A stretch of DNA of 24,634 bases from positions 1-24,634 of the IMG/VR virus record IMGVR_UViG_3300013094_000270; one strand, 5' to 3'. The translations under genes and the position numbers were made by a program. The notes below the pieces were generated by a model, which had not been told where the DNA came from, made no database searches, and saw only the letters and a list, made by a program, of their open reading frames with translations. Positions 10,693-18,578 of this stretch are shown here, piece after piece. Origin of the DNA: a virus. Within the stretch, counting starts at the first letter, position 1; each line of letters starts with the position of its first letter.

Positions 10693-11825
10693 TGAGTTAT
10701 TCGATACAACTAACTAACGGAACAACATTAACTGAAATAGTAGATGGAACTATTGATCAGACTACTACCGATTTAACATTAATTGGTAAAAATGCCACGG
10801 GATATGGTGTATTTGTTAATGATAACTTTGTACATATATTAGAAAATTTTGCTAATACTAGCCAACCAAACAATCCAATTATTGGGCAACTATGGTTTGA
10901 TACTACACAAAACAGATTAAAGGTGTATGATGGTACACAATTTAAAGTAACTGGCGGAACATTAATTGGATCAACAGTACCTAGTAGTTTAACTACTGGT
11001 GATATTTGGATTAACAGTGCAACTAGTCAGTTATATTTTAATGATGGTGTATCTAATATACTTTGTGGACCTTTGTATACAAGTACACAGGGACAAAGTG
11101 GATTTTTTGTAGAAGATATTGTTGATAACAACAAAATTAGTCATACTATTGTATATCTATATTGTGCAGGAACACTATTAGGTATCTTTAGTAAAGATGC
11201 TTTTACTCCAGGATCTTCTATAACAGGATTTTCTGGTTCTATAGCAGTTGGATTTAACGCTTCTAGTTTATCAGGACTTGAATTTAATGTTCCAGTCACA
11301 GTTGCATCACAATTATTAGATGCCGCAGGATCTACACATACTGCTGATAATTTTATACAAACTACTGGCAATCAAACTATTGTAGGATCGTTAACTGTAC
11401 AAAATTCAACACCGTTAATCCTTGGACCATTGTCTAATAATGAAATTGATATTGGTACAACATTGTTTCAGTTGAAGTCAAATTCTCCTAATCAAAACTT
11501 TGAAATAGCTACTTTAAGTCAGTCTGGTTTAAGTCCTGCAATATTTGTTGAGGCTAGTAGTAAATCAGTAGGTATATTTACAAATAATCCACAGTATAAT
11601 TTGGATGTTAATGGTAGCATTAACAGTTCAACTACAATTAGCGCGGCAGGAGCAATTACATCAGGTGCGGCATTAACAGGCACAGCATTGAATGTAACAG
11701 CATCTTATACTCCTGCAACAAGTTCAAGTACAGGAGTTAGCGGGCAAATTACGTGGGATAGTCAGTACGTATATGTTTGTACAGCTACGAATACTTGGAA
11801 AAGAGCGGCCTTAAGCACATGGTAA
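10692..11825 (+). CDS. Tail fibre paralogue, short form (377 aa)
   Basis: The N-terminal ~190 residues match the preceding fibre module (VDGTIDQ, GKNATGYG, ILENFAN, GQLWFD, LKVYDG, GDIWINSATSQLYF). After that it diverges. There is no collar domain. The C-terminus is ITWDSQYVYVCTATNTWKRAAL, a short terminal motif that recurs at the ends of many phage fibre proteins. The ATG shares one base with the upstream stop codon. The common N-terminus suggests attachment to the same or a similar partner on the tail, with a different distal tip. Receptor specificity is unknown. Confidence 0.8.
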   Translation: MSYSIQLTNGTTLTEIVDGTIDQTTTDLTLIGKNATGYGVFVNDNFVHILENFANTSQPNNPIIGQLWFDTTQNRLKVYDGTQFKVTGGTLIGSTVPSSLTTGDIWINSATSQLYFNDGVSNILCGPLYTSTQGQSGFFVEDIVDNNKISHTIVYLYCAGTLLGIFSKDAFTPGSSITGFSGSIAVGFNASSLSGLEFNVPVTVASQLLDAAGSTHTADNFIQTTGNQTIVGSLTVQNSTPLILGPLSNNEIDIGTTLFQLKSNSPNQNFEIATLSQSGLSPAIFVEASSKSVGIFTNNPQYNLDVNGSINSSTTISAAGAITSGAALTGTALNVTASYTPATSSSTGVSGQITWDSQYVYVCTATNTWKRAALSTW

Positions 11826-11841
11826 TAAGAGCCAAAATAAT

Positions 11842-11849
11842 GATAAATA
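11842..11849 (+). promoter_or_regulatory. T4-type late promoter motif (GATAAATA)
   Basis: The 47-bp gap before the third fibre gene contains tgataaatactc, giving the same octamer GATAAATA as at 7662. It lies 24 bp before the ATG at 11873, and a ribosome binding site (aaggaacgagg) sits between. The same octamer at similar distances in two intergenic gaps supports a late promoter recognised by a gp55-type sigma factor. Confidence 0.6.
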
Positions 11850-11872
11850 CTCAAGAATAAGGAACGAGGGCG

Positions 11873-13369
11873 ATGGCATATACTATCAATCACTATAACG
11901 GAACGCTTTTGGCAACAGTTGCTGACGGTACCGTTGACGCAAGTACAAATATTAAACTAGTAGGTAAGAATTACGCTGGTTACGGACAAATCCAAAATGA
12001 AAATTTTGTTTATTTGCTAGAAAACTTTGCTAATTCTATTCCACCATCTAGTCCACAAACTGGTCAAATTTGGTTTGATAGTGGTACTAGCAAGTTAAAA
12101 TTCTGGGACGGTAGTCAATTCCGTACAACAGGTGGTGCGGAGATTGGAAGCACAGCACCTAGCGGATTAACTGTTGGTGATTTCTGGTTTGATACAAATA
12201 CTAGTCAGTTATTTGCATGGAATGGTAGTACATTTACTCTAATTGGACCACAAGCAGTTGCAGGTTCTAGTACAACAGAAATGTTAAGTACAAGTGTAAA
12301 AGATACATTTGGTACTAGCCATACTGTAATCGAAGCAGTTGATAACGGGCAAGTTATTTTTATTATTAGTCCAGATAGTGCATTTACCTTAGACAATACT
12401 ACAAATCCAATTACTGGATTTACACAAATACAACAAGGTGTAACATTATGTTACACAAATAATAATAGTACACCGGGTGTTACAACTAGTGCTCACAGAT
12501 TCTGGGGAACAGCTACAAACTCAGATCGTTTAGGCGGACTATCAGCCAGCAACTTTGTTCAAGCAGGTTCTGCGGCTTTTAGTACTGTAGTTAATTTTGC
12601 AGACGTAGGTTATACAGTTGGTAATCCGGTTGCACGTTTGCGTGTCTTTAACAATAATAGTAGTACTCCTACTATTCAAAATCAATCAAACAACACTATT
12701 GTTTTCCAAACTACAGTTGCTAGTTCAACAGTTACTCCAATGCAATTGGTAAATGCTGATGTATTACCAGGAACAACTGCAACTAGTAATTTAGGTAATC
12801 AAAATTATCAGTGGTTGAACGTATGGGCAACTACTTTTAACGGTAATGCTACAAGTGCTACCGGACTTGCGTTTAATAACAGCGTTATTACACCAAGTTC
12901 TAGTACAAGTCCTAACACAGTTGTTGTTAGAGATGGTAGCGGAAACGTAAATGCAAACATTTTTAATGGTGCAAGTACTACAAGTTACTACGCTGACTTG
13001 GCAGAAAAATATTTGCCAGCTCCCGGAGTTCATTTACCAGCTGGAACAGTTGTAAAAGTTGGCGGTCTTGCAGAAATTTGTACAGCAACATATGGCGATA
13101 AAGCAATTGGCGCTATAAGTACAAATCCAGGATACATGATGAATTCAGAACTAACAGGCGGACAATATGTAGCACTTAAAGGCCGTATTCCAGTTAGAGT
13201 TATTGGTGGTTGCACCAAAGGTGATATGATGGCACCGTACGGAGATGGACTAGCGGCAAGTATGTCTGTAATGTTTAGTGGCGATGATAGTTCTCCAATT
13301 TGTTTTGCGATTGCACTTGAGGATTGCGCAAATACAAATGAAACATTAGTTGAATGCATCATACTTTAA
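11873..13369 (+). CDS. Tail fibre paralogue with G2-peptidase/chaperone-like C-terminus (498 aa)
   Basis: This is the third copy of the shared fibre N-terminus (VADGTVDA, GKNYAGYG, LLENFAN, GQIWFDSG, GDFWFDTNTSQLFAW). A beta-rich middle follows. The last ~130 residues are distinct: TSYYADLAEKYLP, GTVVKVGG, GAISTNPGYMMNS, VALKGRIPVRVIG, KGDMMAPYGDG. This order (D(L/F)AE start, value strand, 'G.(I/V)S.NP', then R-V-G strands) resembles the C-terminal domain called Peptidase_G2/intramolecular chaperone in phage fibres, which can fold and cleave itself after assembly. Whether cleavage occurs here cannot be told. A late promoter motif precedes the gene. Confidence 0.8.
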   Translation: MAYTINHYNGTLLATVADGTVDASTNIKLVGKNYAGYGQIQNENFVYLLENFANSIPPSSPQTGQIWFDSGTSKLKFWDGSQFRTTGGAEIGSTAPSGLTVGDFWFDTNTSQLFAWNGSTFTLIGPQAVAGSSTTEMLSTSVKDTFGTSHTVIEAVDNGQVIFIISPDSAFTLDNTTNPITGFTQIQQGVTLCYTNNNSTPGVTTSAHRFWGTATNSDRLGGLSASNFVQAGSAAFSTVVNFADVGYTVGNPVARLRVFNNNSSTPTIQNQSNNTIVFQTTVASSTVTPMQLVNADVLPGTTATSNLGNQNYQWLNVWATTFNGNATSATGLAFNNSVITPSSSTSPNTVVVRDGSGNVNANIFNGASTTSYYADLAEKYLPAPGVHLPAGTVVKVGGLAEICTATYGDKAIGAISTNPGYMMNSELTGGQYVALKGRIPVRVIGGCTKGDMMAPYGDGLAASMSVMFSGDDSSPICFAIALEDCANTNETLVECIIL

Positions 13370-13393
13370 TTAAGAAGTTATAAAGGATAAGAT

Positions 13394-14302
13394 ATGGCTG
13401 GTCAAGGTACCCCAATTCGTGCTAGTGATTACAATACAATACAAGCTGCCATTGCAAACGTATTAGGTACTGGATCCGGATCAACTGGCTACGGACAAAC
13501 TGTTACTAGTAGTTCTGTTTCAGTCGGCGGAAAAATTATAGCAAGTGATTGGGTAAATCTACGCAACGATTTACTAGCGGCTCGAACACATCAAACAGGT
13601 AGTGCAAGCGAATCTGGAAATTTAACACCTATAACAACTAATACGCTTGTTAAAGAATCTGATCGTGCGGCTTATTATAACTACTCACAGTTAATTGCCG
13701 CAAACGTTAATGCAACACCTCCAACTGGTCCAGTTAGTCAAGCAACCTTAAGTACTTTTAATACAAGTTCTAGATCGACTAGTTGGAACACACAAGTTAC
13801 TCATACTGTAACTTTACAATTTGCTAATTATAATGCCGCAAGATATTATTTTAATGCAGGTGGACAAGTGCAATTTAGCGCAAGTTTAACAAATTATCCA
13901 AGTGATGGTAGTTATGCAAAAAGTCTTGATTGGGCTACATTGCTATCTAACATGGGAACTATTACTATGAACTTGAATAGTACGACTACAACAGGTTCAG
14001 GTAGTGCTGCCGGTAGTGTTGGTTTTTATCAACTTAATACAAGTCCGCAATTAATTTTCCAAAAAGCAACTAGTTCACCAACATATACACCGAACCAATA
14101 TGATGTATATGCAAGTGTAGATGGTACTAATTCTATTGTTACTTTTAGCATCCAATTTAAAGATTTGTCAGCTCCAGGTGGATTTGGTGTAGACGAATAC
14201 GTGGAAGGTACATTAACTAGTACAGTACAAGGGTATTATGCTACTGGTTCAAATGTATCCGTAACTGGATATTTGCCTAGTGTTACATCTACTGGGCCTT
14301 AA
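13394..14302 (+). CDS. Virion structural protein (302 aa)
   Basis: The N-terminus MAGQGTPIRASDYNTIQ, followed by GSTGYGQ and a DWVNLRNDL helix, is familiar from structural proteins that follow the fibre genes in T4-like cyanophages. The middle is rich in Ser, Thr, Asn and aromatic residues (NYNAARYYFNAGGQVQFSA), typical of a beta-structured virion protein. It starts 24 bp after the third fibre gene with an AAAGGA Shine-Dalgarno and is the last gene of the structural block. No specific function can be assigned. Confidence 0.7.
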   Translation: MAGQGTPIRASDYNTIQAAIANVLGTGSGSTGYGQTVTSSSVSVGGKIIASDWVNLRNDLLAARTHQTGSASESGNLTPITTNTLVKESDRAAYYNYSQLIAANVNATPPTGPVSQATLSTFNTSSRSTSWNTQVTHTVTLQFANYNAARYYFNAGGQVQFSASLTNYPSDGSYAKSLDWATLLSNMGTITMNLNSTTTTGSGSAAGSVGFYQLNTSPQLIFQKATSSPTYTPNQYDVYASVDGTNSIVTFSIQFKDLSAPGGFGVDEYVEGTLTSTVQGYYATGSNVSVTGYLPSVTSTGP

Positions 14303-14319
14303 TTAACCTTTCTAATCTC

Positions 14320-14348
14320 TTGACAAGATAATTACTGTAGTGTATTAT
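14320..14348 (+). promoter_or_regulatory. Sigma-70 promoter (TTGACA-17-TATTAT)
   Basis: TTGACA at 14320-14325 is a perfect -35. It is followed by a 17-bp spacer and TATTAT at 14343-14348, one mismatch from the -10 consensus. Transcription would begin near 14355, about 14 nt ahead of the ATG at 14369, with GGAG at 14359-14362 as the ribosome binding site. It gives the glycosyltransferase operon a host-polymerase promoter separate from the late structural genes. The 66-bp gap has no convincing terminator hairpin. Confidence 0.8.
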
Positions 14349-14368
14349 CATATACTACGGAGTTATCT

Positions 14369-14719
14369 ATGGATGAACGAATCGAAAAAGCGATGGATGT
14401 TGCTAACTACATGGCAACATTATCTAATCAGCGCAGAATAATATTAGAAGAATATAATCAAAAATTGATATATTACATTAATGGTGCGACATTCAAAATT
14501 TCACCAGAATTGATTAATTTTACTAAAACAGTATTAGATATAGGACATGCAGAAGATGTAGCGTTTCTAGATTCTAATAATTTTCCAGTTATTATAAACA
14601 ATGTTCAGAAATTTTTTGATGACATAACATTAATTTATTTTGAATCTACAAATAACTATGCGGCAAAATATGCAGAAATAAAACGCAAGCGCAAAATATC
14701 AGATATTGTTGAACTATGA
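14369..14719 (+). CDS. Conserved hypothetical protein (116 aa), first gene of glycosyltransferase operon
   Basis: A small, mostly helical protein with no signal peptide or catalytic motif that I can see. The N-terminal part (ERIEKAMDVANYMATLSNQ) and the YYINGATF strand resemble a small protein that commonly follows the tail-fibre genes in T4-like marine phages. The C-terminus is basic (KRKRKISD). It overlaps the next gene by ATGA (14716-14719), so translation is probably coupled to the first glycosyltransferase. Function unknown. Confidence 0.7.
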   Translation: MDERIEKAMDVANYMATLSNQRRIILEEYNQKLIYYINGATFKISPELINFTKTVLDIGHAEDVAFLDSNNFPVIINNVQKFFDDITLIYFESTNNYAAKYAEIKRKRKISDIVEL

Positions 14720-15570
14720 CAACAGGCGCAGTAATTTTTGCACATAACAATAGTTTAATTGACTATATTAAATTAGCAATATTTTCTGCTAATAGGGTAA
14801 AAAACTATCTAAAAATTCCAGTTAGTTTAGTCACGGATACTTGGGATTCCGAATGGTTAAAGAAAACTTATCCAGATCATCCTTTTGACCAAATAATAGA
14901 AATTCCTGCTCAACAATCTACTCAGCAGAAAAATTTTTATGACGGTAGTTTAGCCAGTAAAAAACTAGATTGGAAAAATGCATCTCGTAGTCAAATATAC
15001 GACTTAACTCCTTACGATCGTACATTGGTGATTGATAGTGATTATATTATTAGTTCTGATATTTTAAAATCAGCACTGGATAATTCTTACGATTTTCAAA
15101 TATATAAAAACAGTTTTGATCTAGCAGTAGATAGAGATACAGATGAATTTAGAAGAATAAATCAATACAGTATTCCTTTTTATTGGGCCACCGTTTTTAT
15201 ATTTCAAAAAAATGTAATAACTAAATCATTTTTTGATCTTGTGTTTTATATCAAATCAAATTGGTCGTATTTCAGACTACTATATAATATTGATAACACT
15301 ATGTATAGAAATGATTTTGCTTTTAGCATTGCTATACATATCATGAATGGTAAAACCGATGGTGAATTTGCTATCGAGCTGCCCGGAAAAATGACGTATT
15401 GCACAGATACAGATATATTGATAGAAATAGTCGAAGACAACATAAAAATTTTAACACAGAAAAAAGATTTTCTTGGCGAATATATCTTAACAAAAACATC
15501 AGGCTTAGATTTACATATTATGAATAAAATTAGTCTTGGTCGATTTATAGACGGAGGTTCTGGTGTCTAA
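14716..15570 (+). CDS. GT8-like glycosyltransferase A (284 aa)
   Basis: The N-terminus GAVIFAHNNSLIDYIKLA is a nucleotide-sugar binding strand-loop-helix of a GT-A fold. The metal/nucleotide motif is D-S-D at residues 107-109, in a TLVIDSDYI strand after YDLTPYDR. A later FYWATVFIF strand and a conserved acidic region (RNDFAFSIAIHIM) match the acceptor side of GT8-type enzymes. Sugar and acceptor cannot be predicted. It is paralogous to the next gene (same DYIK/DYVQ opening and same PYD(R/E)T(L/I)V(I/L)D(S/A)D core). It overlaps the downstream start by 8 bp. Confidence 0.7.
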   Translation: MTTGAVIFAHNNSLIDYIKLAIFSANRVKNYLKIPVSLVTDTWDSEWLKKTYPDHPFDQIIEIPAQQSTQQKNFYDGSLASKKLDWKNASRSQIYDLTPYDRTLVIDSDYIISSDILKSALDNSYDFQIYKNSFDLAVDRDTDEFRRINQYSIPFYWATVFIFQKNVITKSFFDLVFYIKSNWSYFRLLYNIDNTMYRNDFAFSIAIHIMNGKTDGEFAIELPGKMTYCTDTDILIEIVEDNIKILTQKKDFLGEYILTKTSGLDLHIMNKISLGRFIDGGSGV

Positions 15571-16408
15571 AGGTTTTTTAGTTTTTGCACAAAATACTAG
15601 CGATGTTGACTATGTGCAACAAGCCTACGCATTGGCACTAAGTATCAAATATAGTCAAAAAACAATTAAAAATATTTCGTTGGTTACATCAAGCAATGTT
15701 CCAGACGAATATAAAGATGTGTTTGATCAAATAATTCCAATTCCTTGGTTTAAAGAAGTAGTCGATAGTCCGTTGCAAGCAGAGCATAGATGGAAGTTAT
15801 ATCATGCAAGTCCTTACGACGAAACTATTGTTTTAGATGCAGATATGTTGTTATTAGAAGACATTAGTTTATGGTGGAATTATTGTAATAACTATGATAT
15901 TAGATTTTGTTCTAATATCAAAAATTATAAGTTAGAAACAATTTTACAAGACGTTGTACATAGAAAAACGTTCATAGAAAATAATTTAACTAACCCGTAT
16001 TTTGCTTTACATTATTTTAAGAAAACAGATACTGCACATGAGTTTTATAAAGTGCTAGAGTTTGTTGTTAATAACTGGGAATTTTGTAGAGGCACGTTTG
16101 CTCCAAACGAACCGCAATCTTGGATTAGCATGGATTTAGCTACTGCTATTGCTATTGAAATATCTGGAATGGATGAAATTGTAAACGATGTTTTAAATCC
16201 TTTTAGTTTTATACATATGAAACCAGGAATACAAAGTTGGAAAACAACACCAAGTAGTTGGAAAAATTTTGTAAATTATGTGTTAAACAAAAAAGGAGAA
16301 TTCGTAGTCGGTAATATTAAACAAGGAAAGTTATTTCATTATGTAGAGAAGGATTTTATTAATCCTAAATTTATTAAAACATTAAAGGAGTTAGTGGATG
16401 GCTCGTAA
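15563..16408 (+). CDS. GT8-like glycosyltransferase B (281 aa), GTG start
   Basis: The start is GTG at 15563, chosen because a strong GGAGG lies at 15553-15557 and the translated N-terminus MSKGFLVFAQNTSDVDYV aligns with the paralogue upstream. The D-A-D motif is at residues 92-94 (YDETIVLDADML), the expected metal-binding motif of a GT-A fold. The C-terminal half has PNEPQSWISMDLATAIAIE and HMKPG, the second being like the His-containing 'HxxGxxKPW' region of GT8 enzymes. Donor and acceptor are unknown. The start lies within the last 8 bp of glycosyltransferase A and the end overlaps the next gene by 11 bp. Confidence 0.7.
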   Translation: MSKGFLVFAQNTSDVDYVQQAYALALSIKYSQKTIKNISLVTSSNVPDEYKDVFDQIIPIPWFKEVVDSPLQAEHRWKLYHASPYDETIVLDADMLLLEDISLWWNYCNNYDIRFCSNIKNYKLETILQDVVHRKTFIENNLTNPYFALHYFKKTDTAHEFYKVLEFVVNNWEFCRGTFAPNEPQSWISMDLATAIAIEISGMDEIVNDVLNPFSFIHMKPGIQSWKTTPSSWKNFVNYVLNKKGEFVVGNIKQGKLFHYVEKDFINPKFIKTLKELVDGS

Positions 16409-17003
16409 AAAACTACCTCCCTCATTTGAATTGCCAAAAGAAACGTATTATGCTTATTACGATAAAATTTCTAAAGTATTGTTAGCAATTACAAATGAAG
16501 TACATCCAGAATACACAGATTTTTTAGAAGTTGATTTTAATACTTATGAAAGATTAGTATCTGGCAAGGAAAAATTTAGTGACTATTTGTTAGGGCATGT
16601 TAAAGAAGAAGAAAAAACAGTTTTAAAATTAATGCCTAAATTAGAACATGCGTATCATTTTAAAAATACCATGCTTGAAATTATAGTAGACGATGTGACT
16701 AAAAACACTGATCTAATAGTAGAGTGGAATAATGTTAATAAAGAATGGAATTTTTTCTTATCACAAGAAGGTAAATCTAGATTAGCACAAAGAACTACTG
16801 ATTCGAAAATATTATTTTTTGTAATATTGGAAAGTGACTACAACTTTTTAATCAGAACAATAGATATAAATTCTAATGATTTAGTTACAAAATATTGTGT
16901 AGGAATTCCATTTACTACTGATATAGAAACACAGTTAGATAAGATTAGCATAGCTACAAAATTAATATTTGAAAGCTATGGATTAAGGAAAATAGATGAG
17001 TAA
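16398..17003 (+). CDS. Hypothetical protein between the glycosyltransferase pairs (201 aa)
   Basis: I do not recognise this protein. It opens with a basic stretch (MARKKLPPSFELPKETYYAYYD). A strand-rich region follows, with alternating aromatic and acidic residues (LLAITNEVHPEYTDFLEVD) as in small virion or cytosolic beta domains. There is no DxD motif, transmembrane segment or signal peptide. It overlaps the upstream glycosyltransferase by 11 bp and the downstream one by 8 bp, so it is made together with them. A structural or partner role for the glycosyltransferases is possible but not supported by any motif. Confidence 0.65.
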   Translation: MARKKLPPSFELPKETYYAYYDKISKVLLAITNEVHPEYTDFLEVDFNTYERLVSGKEKFSDYLLGHVKEEEKTVLKLMPKLEHAYHFKNTMLEIIVDDVTKNTDLIVEWNNVNKEWNFFLSQEGKSRLAQRTTDSKILFFVILESDYNFLIRTIDINSNDLVTKYCVGIPFTTDIETQLDKISIATKLIFESYGLRKIDE

Positions 17004-17898
17004 TATTATAAAAATTATTGAACAAGATATCATTTTTCTCAGTTATAAAGAACCCAATGCTGAAAAAAATTATGCAGACTTATTAACTAAAGTGCCCTGG
17101 GCTAAACGAGTAGATGGAGTAAAAGGCAGTGATGCGGCACACAAAGCCTGTGCGGCATTAAGTGAAACAGAATATTTTGTTACAGTAGATGGAGATAATA
17201 TTATTGATCCAAAATTTCTTGAAATAGAAATAGAACTCGATGGTACTAATTTTACAGAAGAAAATGTTTTTAGTTGGTGCGGTAATGTTCATGTTAATGG
17301 ATTAAAATACGGTAACGGTGGATTAAAACTATGGACACGTAAATTTGTTAATGAAATGCGTACCCATGAAAATTCAGATCCTAATGATGTAGAAAGCAAA
17401 GTAGAATTTTGTTTTGATCAACGCTATTATCAATTTAACGAATGTTATAGTGATAGTTTTACTAATGCAACTCCCGAACAAGCATGGAGAGCAGGATTTA
17501 GAGAAGGTGTTAAAATGTGTCTAGTCCAAGGTGCAAAAGTAGACGACTTGATTAAAATTTGGTGGCAAAACTATCACAGATTATTAATATGGTGCTCTGT
17601 AGGAGCAGACGTAGAAAACGGCATTTGGAGCATCATGGGTGCAAGAGAGGGTTGTTATAAAACAATGTGTACTGATTGGGATTATGCTAATGTTCGAGAC
17701 TTTGACTGGTTATCGGAATATTGGGAAACAACTCACGCATTAGCAGAACCGGCTGATATGACCAAATACATTAATTTTTTAGCACAAGAGCTTAGAGAAA
17801 AATGTAAATTAGAAATAGCAAATTTAGATCCTGCTGGCAGTCGTTTTTTTAAAACTGTCTATAATAATGTTCCTAGATCGGTTAGAAAGAAAGTGTAA
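16996..17898 (+). CDS. GT2-like glycosyltransferase C (300 aa)
   Basis: The N-terminus DIIFLSYKEPNAEKNY begins a GT-A/GT2-like fold. AKRVDGVKG and AHKACA form the donor-binding helix. The metal motif is D-G-D-N at residues 65-68 (FVTVDGDNII). Later conserved elements are KYGNGGLKLW, EQAWRAGFREGVKM, WCSVGADVENG and DFDWLSEYW. These same elements in the same order recur in the next gene, so the two are paralogues. The family matches glycosyltransferase-like proteins in other T4-like marine phages. The reaction is unproven. The stop overlaps the next start (TAATG). Confidence 0.65.
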   Translation: MSNIIKIIEQDIIFLSYKEPNAEKNYADLLTKVPWAKRVDGVKGSDAAHKACAALSETEYFVTVDGDNIIDPKFLEIEIELDGTNFTEENVFSWCGNVHVNGLKYGNGGLKLWTRKFVNEMRTHENSDPNDVESKVEFCFDQRYYQFNECYSDSFTNATPEQAWRAGFREGVKMCLVQGAKVDDLIKIWWQNYHRLLIWCSVGADVENGIWSIMGAREGCYKTMCTDWDYANVRDFDWLSEYWETTHALAEPADMTKYINFLAQELREKCKLEIANLDPAGSRFFKTVYNNVPRSVRKKV

Positions 17899-18578
17899 TG
17901 TACGATATTATATTCATTAGTTATAATGAAGTATACGCAGATCAGAATTTTGAAAAGCTAACAGAACGATTTCCTTTAGCTAAAAGAGTTCACGGAATCC
18001 AAGGAATACACCAAGCTCATATCGTAGCCGCTCGTAAATCATTTACAAAAATGTTTTGGGTAGTGGATGCCGATGCTATAATATTAGATAATTTTAATTT
18101 TGATTACGAAGTTCCTGAATGGGATTTAGATGTAGTTCACGTATGGCGCAGTTTAAATCCTATTAACAATCTAAGTTACGGATATGGTGGTGTTAAACTA
18201 CTCCCAAAAAAATTAACTATGGATATGAACACAACTACTATAGACATGACTATGAATATTAGTAGTAAATTTAAAGCCATAGATGAAACTAGTAACATTA
18301 CAGCATTTAACACAGATCCATTTAGTACATGGCGTAGTGCATTTAGAGAATGTTGTAAATTAGCAGTAATTAATAACGAAGAATCTTTAAATAGATTAGA
18401 TGCTTGGTGTCAGTTAAATGATAATGCCGAATATGGATTATATGCCTATTTAGGAGCATTACAAGGCAAAGAATACGGAGAAAAAAATGTCTCTAACTTA
18501 GAGGCACTTACTAAAATTAATGATTTTGATTGGTTAGCAGTTCGTTGGCTAGCGGAAAAATCTCAGCTATCACTTTAG
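17898..18578 (+). CDS. GT2-like glycosyltransferase D (226 aa), shorter paralogue of C
   Basis: Begins DIIFISYNEVYADQNF. It contains AKRVHGIQG, a D-A-D motif at residues 57-59 (WVVDADAIIL), SYGYGGVKLL, FSTWRSAFRECCKL, WCQLNDNAEYG and INDFDWLAVRW, all aligned with glycosyltransferase C. It is about 75 residues shorter, mainly because it lacks the C-terminal extension after the DFDWL motif. Its last 62 bp overlap the end of thyX on the other strand. The metal-binding aspartates are present, so it could be active; substrates are unknown. Confidence 0.65.
   Translation: MYDIIFISYNEVYADQNFEKLTERFPLAKRVHGIQGIHQAHIVAARKSFTKMFWVVDADAIILDNFNFDYEVPEWDLDVVHVWRSLNPINNLSYGYGGVKLLPKKLTMDMNTTTIDMTMNISSKFKAIDETSNITAFNTDPFSTWRSAFRECCKLAVINNEESLNRLDAWCQLNDNAEYGLYAYLGALQGKEYGEKNVSNLEALTKINDFDWLAVRWLAEKSQLSL

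Noticed and set aside
13030-13362. 110-aa minus-strand frame within the third fibre gene
   Set aside because: It lies entirely inside a well-supported plus-strand structural gene, has no ribosome binding site and shows no recognisable domain.
13379-13386. TATAAAGG resembling a late promoter before the 302-aa gene
   Set aside because: It has two mismatches to TATAAATA and overlaps the AAAGGA Shine-Dalgarno only 8-15 bp before the ATG, so it is better explained as the ribosome binding site.
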